Positions 1 to 9,837 of a stretch of DNA of 64,000 nucleotides are shown piece by piece. Made by a program: the position numbers and the translations under genes. A model generated the notes under the pieces. That model did no database searches, was not told the DNA's origin, and saw only the letters and a list, made by a program, of their open reading frames with translations. The stretch is from Desertifilum tharense IPPAS B-1220. Its GTDB lineage: Bacteria; Cyanobacteriota; Cyanobacteriia; Cyanobacteriales; Desertifilaceae. The stretch spans positions 62,001 through 126,000 of the forward strand of contig NZ_MJGC01000110.1 of assembly GCF_001746915.1 (NCBI RefSeq). The letters are read 5' to 3'. Within the stretch, counting starts at the first letter, position 1, and every line of letters begins with the position of its first letter.

Positions 1-1128
1 GAACTCAAAGCCTCTGAAGTCAGAGTTTACGGGGGAGCCGATCCCGAAACCTATCCCCTCCAGAAAAAACGCCATTCCTTTGAATTTTTACGCACGATCG
101 GACACTTGCGATCGCGCACCAACACCATCGGAGCCGTCTTCCGAGTTCGCAACGCCTGCGCCGCCGCCATTCACCAATTTTTCCAAGAACGCGGCTTTTT
201 GTGGGTACACACCCCCATCATCACCGCCAACGACTGCGAAGGAGCCGGAGAACTCTTCAGCGTCACCAGCTTCAACCTCAAAAACATTCCCCTCACCCCC
301 CAACAAACGGTAGACTACACGCAAGACTTCTTTGGCAAACCCGCCTATTTAACCGTTAGCGGTCAACTCGAAGCCGAAATTATGGCAATGGCATTTCGAG
401 ATGTCTATACTTTTGGCCCCACCTTCCGCGCCGAAAACTCCAACACCTCTCGCCACCTCGCCGAATTTTGGATGATTGAACCCGAAATGGCGTTTTGCGA
501 CCTAGAGGGGAACATGCAACTGGCGGAAGAATTTCTAAAATTTGTCTTCGCCTCAGTGTTAGAAGCCTGTCCCGAAGATATGGAATTCTTTAACCAGCGG
601 ATTAATAATACCGTTTTGGAAACCGCTCAAAATATTATCCACAACCAGTTTGAGCGAATCACCTATACCGAAGCCATCCGCCTATTGGAAAAAGCCGATA
701 AAAAGTTTGAGTATCCCGTCAATTGGGGATTAGACTTGCAATCGGAACACGAACGCTATTTAGCCGAAGACTTGTTCAAAAAACCCGTCATTGTCACCGA
801 CTACCCGGTGGAAATTAAGGCCTTCTACATGCGCCTTAGCGATGACGAGAAGACTGTCCGAGCAATGGATGTCCTCGCTCCCAATATTGGCGAAATCATT
901 GGGGGATCTCAGCGGGAGGAACGGTTAGAAATTCTCGAAAAACGCATCCAAGCACAGGGAATGAACCCTGAAGATTTATGGTGGTATCTAGAACTGCGCC
1001 GCTATGGAACGGTTCCCCATGCTGGCTTTGGTTTGGGATTTGAACGCCTGGTTCAGTTTATGACGGGGATGAGTAATATTCGCGATGTCATTCCGTTCCC
1101 CAGAGCGCCACTGACGATTGAGTTTTAA
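1..1128 (+). CDS. asnS: Asparaginyl-tRNA synthetase, 5' end cut by the window
   Basis: Class IIb aminoacyl-tRNA synthetase that charges tRNA-Asn in the cytoplasm. The frame is open from base 1, so the true start lies outside the window; about 375 C-terminal residues are present, against roughly 460 for the family, so most of the N-terminal OB-fold anticodon-binding domain is missing. Visible signatures are class II motif 2 (FRAENSNTSRHLAEFWMIEP, near 430-490) and motif 3 (GFGLGFERLVQFMTG, near 1025-1065), followed by the family's usual ending DVIPFPR. Truncation is by the window edge, not a mutation. AspRS was considered, but the ENSNTSRH motif fits AsnRS. Confidence 0.96.
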   Translation, partial: ELKASEVRVYGGADPETYPLQKKRHSFEFLRTIGHLRSRTNTIGAVFRVRNACAAAIHQFFQERGFLWVHTPIITANDCEGAGELFSVTSFNLKNIPLTPQQTVDYTQDFFGKPAYLTVSGQLEAEIMAMAFRDVYTFGPTFRAENSNTSRHLAEFWMIEPEMAFCDLEGNMQLAEEFLKFVFASVLEACPEDMEFFNQRINNTVLETAQNIIHNQFERITYTEAIRLLEKADKKFEYPVNWGLDLQSEHERYLAEDLFKKPVIVTDYPVEIKAFYMRLSDDEKTVRAMDVLAPNIGEIIGGSQREERLEILEKRIQAQGMNPEDLWWYLELRRYGTVPHAGFGLGFERLVQFMTGMSNIRDVIPFPRAPLTIEF

Positions 1129-1182
1129 AGGAAAGAAGAATGGAGGAATTGGGAGAGACGTTCCAGCGGACAAGAGAGTCGA

Positions 1183-1214
1183 GTAGGTTGGGTTGAGGTA
1201 CGAAACCCAACACC
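1183..1214. repeat. Dispersed cyanobacterial palindromic repeat
   Basis: A run beginning GTAGGTTGGGTTGAGG and ending CGAAACCCAACACC has inverted TTGGGTT / AACCCAA arms. I recognise this from memory as a common dispersed intergenic repeat of cyanobacterial genomes. It lies just after asnS and could fold in RNA, but it lacks a U-run. Confidence 0.6.
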
Positions 1215-1253
1215 AGCCACGGACTTTCAGCCGTTTTATCCGTTAATTAGCCA

Positions 1254-1556
1254 TCAACTCCAATCTTCTTGTTGTCCATCCGGAGACTGTTGGTAAACGC
1301 GACCAATTGCATGAATTTGACGAGTGCGCTCGTAAAGCTCATCTTCAGTTAACTGCCACTGGAGAAGAGTTTTTTCTAAGTCGCGCTGCAAATCTCTAGC
1401 ACCTGGAAAGCCTTGATAGCGAACCTTGAGACGCGCAAGTTCGGCAAGGTGGTATTCTGTGGGAGCGCCAATGACTCGTAAGAGTTCATCAACTAAAAGG
1501 CGATCGCGATTGTATTGAGGGTGTTGCTGATCTTTGCCATTAGAGGAATCGAACAT
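1254..1556 (-). CDS. Conserved hypothetical protein, 100 aa
   Basis: Small soluble, mostly helical, charged protein beginning MFDSSNGKDQQH. The frame stays open upstream to 1721, but that extension would overlap the start of the next gene on the other strand and is low-complexity, so the ATG at 1556 is preferred. The middle contains LLRVIGAPTEYHLAELARLKVRY-like sequence, rich in Arg, Leu and Glu, with no membrane segment or cysteine. It is transcribed away from the ftsL-like/ftsI pair, with an intergenic gap of 84 bases. I do not recognise the family; a helical cytoplasmic adaptor is possible. Confidence 0.6.
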   Translation of the reverse strand: MFDSSNGKDQQHPQYNRDRLLVDELLRVIGAPTEYHLAELARLKVRYQGFPGARDLQRDLEKTLLQWQLTEDELYERTRQIHAIGRVYQQSPDGQQEDWS

Positions 1557-1640
1557 TAGACTCGTGGATGATTGTACGCCTTGGGTGGAACCTAGAAATT
1601 CTAGGTCGATCTTAACTGTTATTCTGATTTTGCATAGATT

Positions 1641-2162
1641 ATGGCTGTTGCTTTTCCTCCTCCGAATTCTCCCCGCCGTCGTCCCACTCGCAGAACCCCG
1701 CTTCAGGTGGTTCCTCAGCAACCGGGTTCTGTGACACCCTTATCGGCGCGGCGTCAACCCCGCCAGCCTCAGCTTGGGGTACAACCTCCAGTTTCTGCAA
1801 AGCGAGTTCGCCCCAATCGTATGCTGGTAACGGTAGAACGAGGTGCAGCTTTAGTCACCCTTGTTTTGGGAAGCGCAGTTTTAAGCCTTTATGGTTTAAC
1901 GGTTTATTCTCAACAGAAATGGAGCCGAGAATATAACCAGTTGCAACAGTTACAGCGCTACGAACGCCAATTGGCGATCGCCGCCGAGATGTTGAAAAAT
2001 GAAATGGCTCAACAAGCGGAAAGACCGAATGGCGGGTTAATTCCGCAAAACCCTGAAAATACCATTTTTCTCGTTCCGGCTCCCGAACGCAATTTACCCG
2101 CATTCCCCAGCGCGCCACCCCCGCCAATGGAACCGGAAACGCCAACGCCTTTAGGCTACTAA
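1641..2162 (+). CDS. FtsL-like single-pass membrane protein upstream of ftsI
   Basis: 173 aa. A Pro/Arg-rich cytoplasmic N-terminus of about 65 residues precedes one membrane segment (about residues 70-92, VTLVLGSAVLSLYGLTVYS), then a Gln/Leu-rich coiled-coil stretch (WSREYNQLQQLQRYERQLA) and a Pro-rich tail. This topology, and the position 35 bases before ftsI, are what is expected of the divisome protein FtsL, whose sequence is poorly conserved. The role is inferred from topology and context, not from a signature. The pair is probably one operon. Confidence 0.65.
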   Translation: MAVAFPPPNSPRRRPTRRTPLQVVPQQPGSVTPLSARRQPRQPQLGVQPPVSAKRVRPNRMLVTVERGAALVTLVLGSAVLSLYGLTVYSQQKWSREYNQLQQLQRYERQLAIAAEMLKNEMAQQAERPNGGLIPQNPENTIFLVPAPERNLPAFPSAPPPPMEPETPTPLGY

Positions 2163-2197
2163 TTCCAATCCTCAATTTAAGCGTTCTAGAGACTGAG

Positions 2198-3982
2198 ATG
2201 GCACCTATTTCTCTTGGCGATCGCATTCGTCAGTTCTCGTTAAAGTCCCTGCTGGTAACTGAGCCTTCTAATACCCGCCTCATCTGGGTCTGGGGGATAT
2301 TATTAGTGGGCATCTTAGGATTAATGGGGAACTTGTATAAGCTGCAAGTGCAACAAGGCCCCGTGTTGCAACAAAAAGCCAGAGAGCAGCAACAGTTCAA
2401 AGCTCGCACCTATGCGCCTCGGCGTCCCATTGTCGATCGCAACGGGCAAATTTTGGCCATCGATCGACCGGCTTATACTCTTTATGCCCATCCCATCTTA
2501 TTTAACGAACGACCCGAAGCGATCGCTCAAGCGCTGTCTCAACCCTTGAACAAACCGCCAGCGGAATTGCTCAAACAATTTCGCCGCCGAGAAAGTGGCA
2601 TTCAATTGGCTTACGATCTCAGCGAGGAAGTGGCGCGTCGGATCGGAGGACTTCACCTCGATGGCTTAGAGCTAACCCCCTATCAGCAACGCCTGTATCC
2701 CCAAAACAATTTGCTGGCCGAAGTCGTAGGTTATATTAATCTCGATCGCCAAGGACAAGGAGGCGTTGAGGCTTCCTATCAAACCTTTTTAGAACGTTCC
2801 ACCCAAGAAGCTTGGGTTAACCGCGCTGGTAATGGGTTAATTTTACCGGATCGCTTGCCAGAGAACTTCTTAGAAACAGACGAGCAACAACTGCAACTCA
2901 CCCTCGATAGTCGCTTACAGCGGGTAGCGCGATCGGTCATGAAGCAACAGCTTGAAGCCTATCGCGCCAAGCGGGGAACGGTAATTGTGATGAATGCGAA
3001 TAATGGCGAGATTTTATCCCTCGTCACCGAACCCACCTTTGACTCCAATGTCTATTACAAATCTGAGCTAGAACTGCTGAAAAATTGGGCGGTTAGCGAT
3101 TTATACGAACCCGGATCGACATTTAAACCCCTCAATATTGCGATCGCGCTCGAACTTGGCGCAATTCGTCCCAATAGCGTGTTTAATGATGAAGGGCAAA
3201 TTGTGGTAGATGGCTGGCCGATTCAAAACCACGACTTTTCAACCAATGGCGGTCGCGGAGCCTTAAGTATTACAGACATTCTCAAATATTCGAGTAATGT
3301 TGGGATGGTTCATATCATGCGCCAGATCCCGTCGGAAACCTATTATACGTGGTTGGAAAAGCTCGGACTCGGTACGAAAAGCGGGATCGATCTTCCCGGC
3401 GAAGCCGCCAGTCAATTAAAAGAGCGATCGCAATTTATCTATTCCCCCGTTGAGTCCGCCACCTCCTCCTTTGGTCAAGGTTTTTCCCTGACGCCGCTCC
3501 AACTGTTGCAGATGCAAGCTATGCTTGCCAATGGTGGATTTCGGGTAACGCCTCATGTGGTTAAAGGACTCGTCGATCCCCAAGGTCAACAGCATTTTTC
3601 TCCCCCCATTCCTCCCCCGGAACCCGTGTTTTCGCCTCAAACTACGCAAACGGTTTTGGGAATGATGGAAAAGGTTGTCACCGATGGTACCGGACAAGTG
3701 GCGCAAATTCCCCACTATCGGATCGGCGGTAAAACCGGAACGGCCCAAAAAGCCCATCCTCAAGGAGGGTACTACGAACGCGCCCGAATTACGAGTTTTG
3801 TGGGGATTGTACCGAGCGACCCGTTCTTGAGCCAGAATACTCCCCGCTACGTGGTTTTAGCTGTTATTGATGAACCCCAAGGCGAAGATGCATTTGGATC
3901 TACCGTGGCTGCGCCTATTGTTAAATCGGTGATGGAAGCGCTCATTACCCTAGAACATATTCCGCCGTCTACCTCTCAGTGA
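2198..3982 (+). CDS. ftsI: Septal peptidoglycan transpeptidase FtsI (class B PBP, PBP3 type)
   Basis: 594 aa, the usual length. A single N-terminal membrane anchor (about residues 29-48) is followed by the PBP dimerisation domain (PRRPIVDRNGQILA near residue 75) and the transpeptidase domain. All three active-site motifs are intact: STFK with nucleophile Ser307, SSN (YSSNVGM) and KTG (GGKTGTAQK). The enzyme cross-links septal murein in the periplasm as part of the divisome. It follows the FtsL-like gene with no obvious promoter between them. PBP2/MrdA was considered, but the anchor, length and neighbour favour FtsI. Confidence 0.93.
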   Translation: MAPISLGDRIRQFSLKSLLVTEPSNTRLIWVWGILLVGILGLMGNLYKLQVQQGPVLQQKAREQQQFKARTYAPRRPIVDRNGQILAIDRPAYTLYAHPILFNERPEAIAQALSQPLNKPPAELLKQFRRRESGIQLAYDLSEEVARRIGGLHLDGLELTPYQQRLYPQNNLLAEVVGYINLDRQGQGGVEASYQTFLERSTQEAWVNRAGNGLILPDRLPENFLETDEQQLQLTLDSRLQRVARSVMKQQLEAYRAKRGTVIVMNANNGEILSLVTEPTFDSNVYYKSELELLKNWAVSDLYEPGSTFKPLNIAIALELGAIRPNSVFNDEGQIVVDGWPIQNHDFSTNGGRGALSITDILKYSSNVGMVHIMRQIPSETYYTWLEKLGLGTKSGIDLPGEAASQLKERSQFIYSPVESATSSFGQGFSLTPLQLLQMQAMLANGGFRVTPHVVKGLVDPQGQQHFSPPIPPPEPVFSPQTTQTVLGMMEKVVTDGTGQVAQIPHYRIGGKTGTAQKAHPQGGYYERARITSFVGIVPSDPFLSQNTPRYVVLAVIDEPQGEDAFGSTVAAPIVKSVMEALITLEHIPPSTSQ

Positions 3983-4058
3983 AAGGATTTCTCCGATTTT
4001 CGACACAATCGACTAGGATCGACTTGCGTCTAATCAAACTTCGTCGGTACTGCAAACG

Positions 4059-6122
4059 ATGACTAACCGCCTCAGTCAAAGCCAAAGTTTATACCTTCGC
4101 AAACACGCAGAAAATCCGATTGATTGGTGGCCTTGGTGCGAAGAAGCGCTACTTAAAGCGCAACAAGAAGATAAGCCGATTTTCTTATCGATTGGTTACT
4201 CCAGTTGTCACTGGTGTACGGTGATGGAGGGTGAAGCGTTTTCCGAAAGCGCGATCGCCGATTACATGAATGCTCATTTTATTCCGATTAAGGTCGATCG
4301 CGAAGAACGGCCCGATCTCGATAGCATTTATATGCAAGCCTTGCAAATGATGACTGGACAAGGCGGCTGGCCGTTGAATATTTTTCTCACCCCAGAGGAT
4401 CGCGTTCCGTTCTATGGGGGAACCTATTTTCCGGTAACGCCTCGCTACGGACGACCCGGATTTTTACAGATTTTGCAGTCCATTCGCCATTTTTACGAGA
4501 CAGAAAAGCAAAAATTAGCTGAATTTAAACAAGATATCCTCGCAGGCTTGCAACAGTCTGCTTTGTTTTCCACTCAGGGAGAGTTGGGAGAGGATTTGCT
4601 ACAAAAGGGTTTGGAACTCAGCACTGGAATTTTGTCGAGTTCGGAAATGGGACCGAGTTTCCCGATGATTCCCTATGCAGAAACGGCTTTGCGGTTTGTG
4701 CGTTTCTCTCAGGAGTCTAGCCGTTACAACCCCCAGGTGATTTGTCCGCAGCGCGGCTGTCACTTAGCGTTGGGAGGAATTTACGATGCGGTTGCGGGTG
4801 GGTTTCATCGCTATACCGTCGATCCAACTTGGACAGTACCGCACTTTGAAAAAATGCTTTATGATAACGGGCAAATTGTTGAGTATTTGGCGAATCTCTG
4901 GAGTGCTGGCACGCAGGAACCTGCTTTTCCGAATGCGATCGCAGGAACCTTTACCTGGTTAAAGCGGGAAATGACGGCTCCCGAAGGCTATTTTTACGCC
5001 GCGCAAGATGCTGATAGTTTTATTTCTCCAGAAGCACGAGAACCGGAAGAAGGCGCATTTTATGTTTGGTCGTTTGCTGAATTAGAATCGCTGTTATCGG
5101 CTGAAGAATTCAGCGAGCTGCAAAACCAATTTACCGTAACCTCTCCAGGGAATTTTGAAGGCAGCAATGTTTTACAACGCTTGCACCCAGGAGAGCTATC
5201 TGCGATCGCGCAATCGGCTTTAGCGAAATTATTCGCCGCACGGTATGGGCGTTCTATTGCAGATGAAAGTCCCTTTCCGCCTGCTTTTAACAATCACGAA
5301 GCCAAAACAACGCAATGGCCGGGACGCATTCCCCCCGTTACCGATCCTAAAATGATTGTGGCGTGGAACAGTTTAATGATTTCCGGTTTAGCTAGAGCCG
5401 CTACCGTTTTTGCAGATTCTCGCTATTTAGCACGGGCCGCCCAAGCCGCTCAGTTTATTTTAGACCATCAACGCCCAAACGGACGCTTCCATCGCTTGAA
5501 CTATCAAGGGGTTGCGAGCATTCCGGCGCAGTCTGAAGACTATGCCCTCTGGATTAAAGCTTTAATTGACTTACAACAAGCGACCCTAATTGCTGATTCA
5601 TCTAAAATTGACTGGCTCGCCCAAGCCGTAAGTTTTCAAACTGAATTTGATGAATTTCTGTGGAGCGTGGAATCAGGCGGATACTATAACACGGCCAGCG
5701 ATGCCAGCGGGGATTTATTAATTCGCGAACGCAGTTATGTAGATAATGCTACCCCGGCAGCTAACGGAATTGCGATCGCCAACCTCGTCCGTCTCGCCCT
5801 CCTCACCGAAAACCTCCAGTATCTAGACCGCGCCGAACAAGCCTTAAAAGTCTTCAGCAGCTTCATGAACCAATCGCCACAAGCCTGTCCAAGCCTGTTT
5901 AGCGCCCTCGACTGGTACCGCAATCATACCCTAATCCGCACCACCCCCGACCAGATCGCCACCCTCAACCGCCAGTACCTCCCCACCACCGTCTTCAAAG
6001 TCGAAACGAACCTACCTCAAGGTGCTGTAGGATTAGTCTGTCAAGGACTCAGTTGTTCTGAACCTGCCCAGAGCGTACAGCAGCTAAAAACCCAAGCCAT
6101 TCAACTGGGAAGTCGGCGCTAA
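4059..6122 (+). CDS. YyaL/SPATA20-type thioredoxin-domain protein (DUF255)
   Basis: 687 aa. The N-terminal about 160 residues form the DUF255 thioredoxin-like domain, with a CxxC in SSCHWCTVMEGE near residue 50 and the family sequence QGGWPLNIFLTP. The rest resembles the (alpha/alpha)6 barrel of N-acylglucosamine 2-epimerase/cellobiose-epimerase-type proteins (GGFHRYTVDPTWTVPHFEKM, SYVDNATPAANG). The cellular role of the family is unsettled; a redox or sugar-related function is inferred. The length matches the family. It reads as a single gene, 76 bases after ftsI. Confidence 0.9.
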   Translation: MTNRLSQSQSLYLRKHAENPIDWWPWCEEALLKAQQEDKPIFLSIGYSSCHWCTVMEGEAFSESAIADYMNAHFIPIKVDREERPDLDSIYMQALQMMTGQGGWPLNIFLTPEDRVPFYGGTYFPVTPRYGRPGFLQILQSIRHFYETEKQKLAEFKQDILAGLQQSALFSTQGELGEDLLQKGLELSTGILSSSEMGPSFPMIPYAETALRFVRFSQESSRYNPQVICPQRGCHLALGGIYDAVAGGFHRYTVDPTWTVPHFEKMLYDNGQIVEYLANLWSAGTQEPAFPNAIAGTFTWLKREMTAPEGYFYAAQDADSFISPEAREPEEGAFYVWSFAELESLLSAEEFSELQNQFTVTSPGNFEGSNVLQRLHPGELSAIAQSALAKLFAARYGRSIADESPFPPAFNNHEAKTTQWPGRIPPVTDPKMIVAWNSLMISGLARAATVFADSRYLARAAQAAQFILDHQRPNGRFHRLNYQGVASIPAQSEDYALWIKALIDLQQATLIADSSKIDWLAQAVSFQTEFDEFLWSVESGGYYNTASDASGDLLIRERSYVDNATPAANGIAIANLVRLALLTENLQYLDRAEQALKVFSSFMNQSPQACPSLFSALDWYRNHTLIRTTPDQIATLNRQYLPTTVFKVETNLPQGAVGLVCQGLSCSEPAQSVQQLKTQAIQLGSRR

Positions 6123-6442
6123 ACGCAATTCATTCAGGGGCAAACCCACGCTCAGGGTTCTACCACTTCCCAGAAATTTAGCTACCCTCTGCTAGAAATT
6201 CCTCTAGGAATGGGCATTATAGTTTCAAATGTTCGCTTCGGAGAATCGACCTTAACCGAAAAACCTCCCCTGCTCGCGACTTTAGCAAATTGTGGGTTAA
6301 TTTTAACCAAGGCTAACCACCGCGCTTTCAAAGCTACTAAGATTAGCTCTAATTAACCCATGAGCAAGCAACCCATTGTAAACTACAAACTTTAAAGCCC
6401 ATTTGCGTCTCGGTGAATACTTAGGAGTGAAGGAAAACGATT
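6123..6442. other. 320-base leader ahead of the first RTX gene
   Basis: No ORF or RNA gene is evident. It contains a short hairpin ATTCCtctaGGAAT near 6197-6210 without a U-run, and a clear ribosome binding site AAGGAAAA at about 6430-6437 for the ATG at 6443. It is AT-richer than the genes and presumably holds the RTX promoter, but I could not place -35/-10 boxes with confidence. Confidence 0.5.
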
Positions 6443-9178
6443 ATGGGAATGACACCAACATCAGTTGTTTTGATTGCACCCAGCGACCAAGATACCCTCA
6501 TACCAGCCAATAACCCAGGTGACACACTTATTGGTGCTGCGGGTAGAGATACCTTGATTAGTGGTGATGGAGGCAATCGGCTTGAAGGTCGTGGCAATAA
6601 TGATTCCCTAGTTGGCGGAGCTGGTAGGGATACCATCTTTGGCGGAGATGGTAACGACACTATCATCGGTGGAGGTGGAAATAACCTACTTTACGGGGAG
6701 TCAGGAGACGACTCTATTATTGGTGGCGCGGGAGATGACAGCATCTTTGCTGGTCCAGGTCAAGACTTTGTTCGTGGCGGAGCTGGCAACGATAGGATCT
6801 TTGGAGACAGCGGCCTAAATACTCTGCTTGGAGAAGCAGGAAATGACCTTATCCAAGGGGGTGCCAATAGCGACTCCATTGACGGTGGTGACGGTAATGA
6901 CTCGCTCCTAGGTGGAGGGGGTAACAATACCATCCTAGGAGGTGCAGGCGATGACAGTATCCAAGGTGGGGGTGGCAATGACTCCCTCTTGGGCGGCCAA
7001 GGCAATGACATTATTTTAGGCATCGGCGGTAATAACTTTATCGATGGGGGTACCGGAATTAATAGTCTCGTCGGTGGAGGAGGTAACGATACTCTTACTG
7101 CTGGACCGAGAGAAGTGGGGCAAACAGAGGGTAACAGCACTTTAAACGGTGGTGGTGGCTTCAACTTCGCCAGTTACGCTAACCGCACTGGTGGCATCAC
7201 TGTTAATTTTACTGCCGCTAATCCTCCTGCAACTCCTCCATTCACTGGAAATGTCACTCTTGAAGGAGGAATCCATACCCTAATAAACATTCAGGCTGTC
7301 ATAGGTTCGAGCGGAGATGACTCCCTTGTCGGAACTGGCATTGAAACTCTGATTGGTGGTGCAGGAAATGACATCATCAGGCGAGGTGCCTTCATGGATG
7401 GGGGTGCTGGCAATAACACCATTATTGGGGATTTCGGAAATGCCACTATTTTGGGAGGGGCTGGTACAGAAGATACTCTCGATTACAGTGAAATTACTAC
7501 GGCAGTAACTACTTCTGGAGTTAATGTCAATTTACAGTCTAATTTTGCCACTTTCGGACCTTTCAGCCAGTTGGTTACGGGTATTGAAGTGGTAGTCGGG
7601 ACAATTAATAACGACACACTCACGACTGGCAATGGCAATGAAAGCCTTTTCGGGGGTGGCGGTAATGACTCTCTAGTCGCAACTGTCGGCAATAATTGGC
7701 TAGATGGAGGTACAGGAAATAACACCTTAAGAGGAGGTTCTGGCAACGATATCCTACGTAATGGTGTTTATATTGAAGGGGGCAGTGGTAATGACTCTGT
7801 TATAGGGACTGCAACAACCAGTGCCACATTCATAGGTGGAGAAGGAAGCGATACCTTATCCTACGCAGGCATTACTGCTCCACTACAAATCAATCTTGCC
7901 ACCTCAACAGTAACGCGCACCATTGAAGAGGTAACTTACACTGACTCCATTCGAGAATTTGAAGTCATTGAAGGCGGTGAAGGTAATGATACCTTTACAG
8001 GAGGAGGACGCGATATCACCCTCCGAGGCGGTGCGGGTGATGATACGTATATTTTGAGTGCCGCTAACGCTGGTGGAACGATCATTGACGATACCCAGGG
8101 CAACAACCAGTTACAACTTCAGGGAATCGTGTTAGCTATCGATTCCACGCTACCCGGCGCAACTCGGGTATTGCGAAATCCTGGCAATCCGGCTGATTTA
8201 GTTATTGACTTGGATGGTAGTGGTACTTTTAATCCAGACAGTGACTTAAGAATTGCAAACTTCTTTAATCAAGAAGGTACGGCACAGGGAGAAGGCTTTA
8301 TTAACATTCAGCAGGGGGGGGTGAATCTTAGCCCTCAGATTCTTGAGGCTTTAAGAATTACCCCTGAACCTCCGACGCCAACTCCTACACCAACTCCTCC
8401 GACGCCAACTCCTGGTGCAGGTCCTGCACCTTTACCACCTTTTATTCCACCGATCTTTGGTCCTACACTTCCTCCGGTTGTCTCCCCTCCGGCGGCAACG
8501 ACTCCAACTCAGGGAAATGATTCGCTGGTGGGCACTGGAGGTAGCGATACGATCTCTGGTCTGCAAGGGGACGATACGATTCAAGGGGTAGCCGGGAATA
8601 ATCTTTTACAGGGCAACCAAGGGAATGATTCGATTGTTGGCGGTACGGGTAACGATACCATCTATGGCGGTAAGGGATTTGATACGCTGATTGCGGGTGC
8701 AGGAAATAATGTCCTGTTTGGCGATCAAGGTAATGATTCTGTCGTGGGTGGTTCCGGTAATGATATTCTTTACGGCAACCAAGGTAACGATACCCTGATT
8801 GCTGGAGGCGGAAATAATCTCCTATTTGGAGGTCAAGGGAATGACTCTCTAGTAGGGGGTACTGGAAACGATACGCTTGTTGGCGATTTCGGTCGAGATA
8901 CTCTGGTTGGCGGTGCAGGCCCTGATGTGTTTGTTCTGCGAACTGGAACAGCAGTTGGCAATCTTGGGGATGCCGATTTGGTGGTCAATTTTGACATCAA
9001 TGCTGACTTTATTGGACTGACAGGCGGTCTAACCGCAGCAGGGGTCAGTCTGTCTGCGATTGATACTCACACCATCCTTAGTGTTGCTCAGACGGGCGCT
9101 ATTTTAGGGGTTGTGGTGGAAGTCTCGCCCGATCAGTTAACGAACCGTTTGATTTCGGTTGATGTCGGTTTGGTCTAG
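6443..9178 (+). CDS. RTX (hemolysin-type) calcium-binding protein 1, 911 aa
   Basis: Long runs of the nonapeptide GGxGxDxUx fill residues about 20-220, 290-440 and 690-840; these form a parallel beta-roll that binds Ca2+ between turns. There is no N-terminal signal peptide, consistent with type I secretion through a C-terminal signal. Near residue 590 is an EF-hand/dockerin-like loop (DLDGSGTFNPDSDLRI), then a Pro/Thr linker (PTPTPTPTPPTPTP), more RTX repeats and a C-terminal module containing VFVLR and IGLTGGLT that is shared with the two RTX proteins downstream. No enzymatic domain or cysteine was seen. A secreted or surface structural role is inferred. The start is set by AAGGAAAA six bases before the ATG. 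Confidence 0.93.
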   Translation: MGMTPTSVVLIAPSDQDTLIPANNPGDTLIGAAGRDTLISGDGGNRLEGRGNNDSLVGGAGRDTIFGGDGNDTIIGGGGNNLLYGESGDDSIIGGAGDDSIFAGPGQDFVRGGAGNDRIFGDSGLNTLLGEAGNDLIQGGANSDSIDGGDGNDSLLGGGGNNTILGGAGDDSIQGGGGNDSLLGGQGNDIILGIGGNNFIDGGTGINSLVGGGGNDTLTAGPREVGQTEGNSTLNGGGGFNFASYANRTGGITVNFTAANPPATPPFTGNVTLEGGIHTLINIQAVIGSSGDDSLVGTGIETLIGGAGNDIIRRGAFMDGGAGNNTIIGDFGNATILGGAGTEDTLDYSEITTAVTTSGVNVNLQSNFATFGPFSQLVTGIEVVVGTINNDTLTTGNGNESLFGGGGNDSLVATVGNNWLDGGTGNNTLRGGSGNDILRNGVYIEGGSGNDSVIGTATTSATFIGGEGSDTLSYAGITAPLQINLATSTVTRTIEEVTYTDSIREFEVIEGGEGNDTFTGGGRDITLRGGAGDDTYILSAANAGGTIIDDTQGNNQLQLQGIVLAIDSTLPGATRVLRNPGNPADLVIDLDGSGTFNPDSDLRIANFFNQEGTAQGEGFINIQQGGVNLSPQILEALRITPEPPTPTPTPTPPTPTPGAGPAPLPPFIPPIFGPTLPPVVSPPAATTPTQGNDSLVGTGGSDTISGLQGDDTIQGVAGNNLLQGNQGNDSIVGGTGNDTIYGGKGFDTLIAGAGNNVLFGDQGNDSVVGGSGNDILYGNQGNDTLIAGGGNNLLFGGQGNDSLVGGTGNDTLVGDFGRDTLVGGAGPDVFVLRTGTAVGNLGDADLVVNFDINADFIGLTGGLTAAGVSLSAIDTHTILSVAQTGAILGVVVEVSPDQLTNRLISVDVGLV

Positions 9179-9837
9179 CGCTAATGAGTCTTGAATAAAC
9201 GATTTCTCTAGAGAAAAATAGGTTTATTCTCGAAGACTTGAGTTAGAGCATTAATAATCTTCTTGGAAGCGATCGCACTTTCCTAAACAGGAGGCGATCG
9301 CTTTTTTTAAAGGGAAGAATCAGGGCAACCCTAACCCCAATTAACTGAGTTTGAAAGCTGGCGATCGCCCCTGCAAAAAACTCGCTGTGTTAATAAGAAT
9401 TCATGGTATATTCAATTCAGCGTCTTTAGTTCTGAGTTTCTAATCAGCTTTACAAAAAAAATTTTGAACAAGCGGGAACAAATAGAACTCAGTAACGTCT
9501 ACAGTGTAAGCCCCTCTTATAAGCAGGTTCTAAAGGGCATGGGAGTAACTTAGGTTACTGCCATTTTTGGCATGTCGGACTCGCGTAACTCATCGCTCGC
9601 CGATATTGAATTGCAACTCGTCGGCTGTGTGTAATTTTTACTGAATTGATTCCACCATTGGCTAGTGTTAGATTCAAATTCCCTAAAGTTTTGGTATTAG
9701 TTTTAGCAAATTGACTTCTCCTGCGATCGCTGCCTTGAACACCCCAGTTATTGACAAGGAGAACCTCAATTTTTGCTATAGACTAATTATTTGCTTACTT
9801 TTGCTTTAAGTTTTTGGTATCAAGGAGACAATCTAAT
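9179..9837. other. 659-base gap between RTX genes 1 and 2
   Basis: It holds a HIP1-palindrome terminator at 9267-9309, a small hairpin AGTAACttagGTTACT at 9544-9559, and a TTGACA box at 9751-9756 followed by TATAGA at 9777-9782 (20-base spacing, suboptimal; TGCTAT at 9774 would give 17). No ORF looks coding. This is probably the promoter and long leader of RTX gene 2. Confidence 0.5.
9267..9309 (+). terminator. Rho-independent terminator built from two HIP1 palindromes
   Basis: AAGCGATCGC (9267-9276) pairs with GCGATCGCTT (9294-9303) as a perfect 10-bp stem around a 17-base loop, followed by a T-run. It lies about 90 bases after the RTX gene 1 stop and is the obvious end of that transcript. 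Confidence 0.8.
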
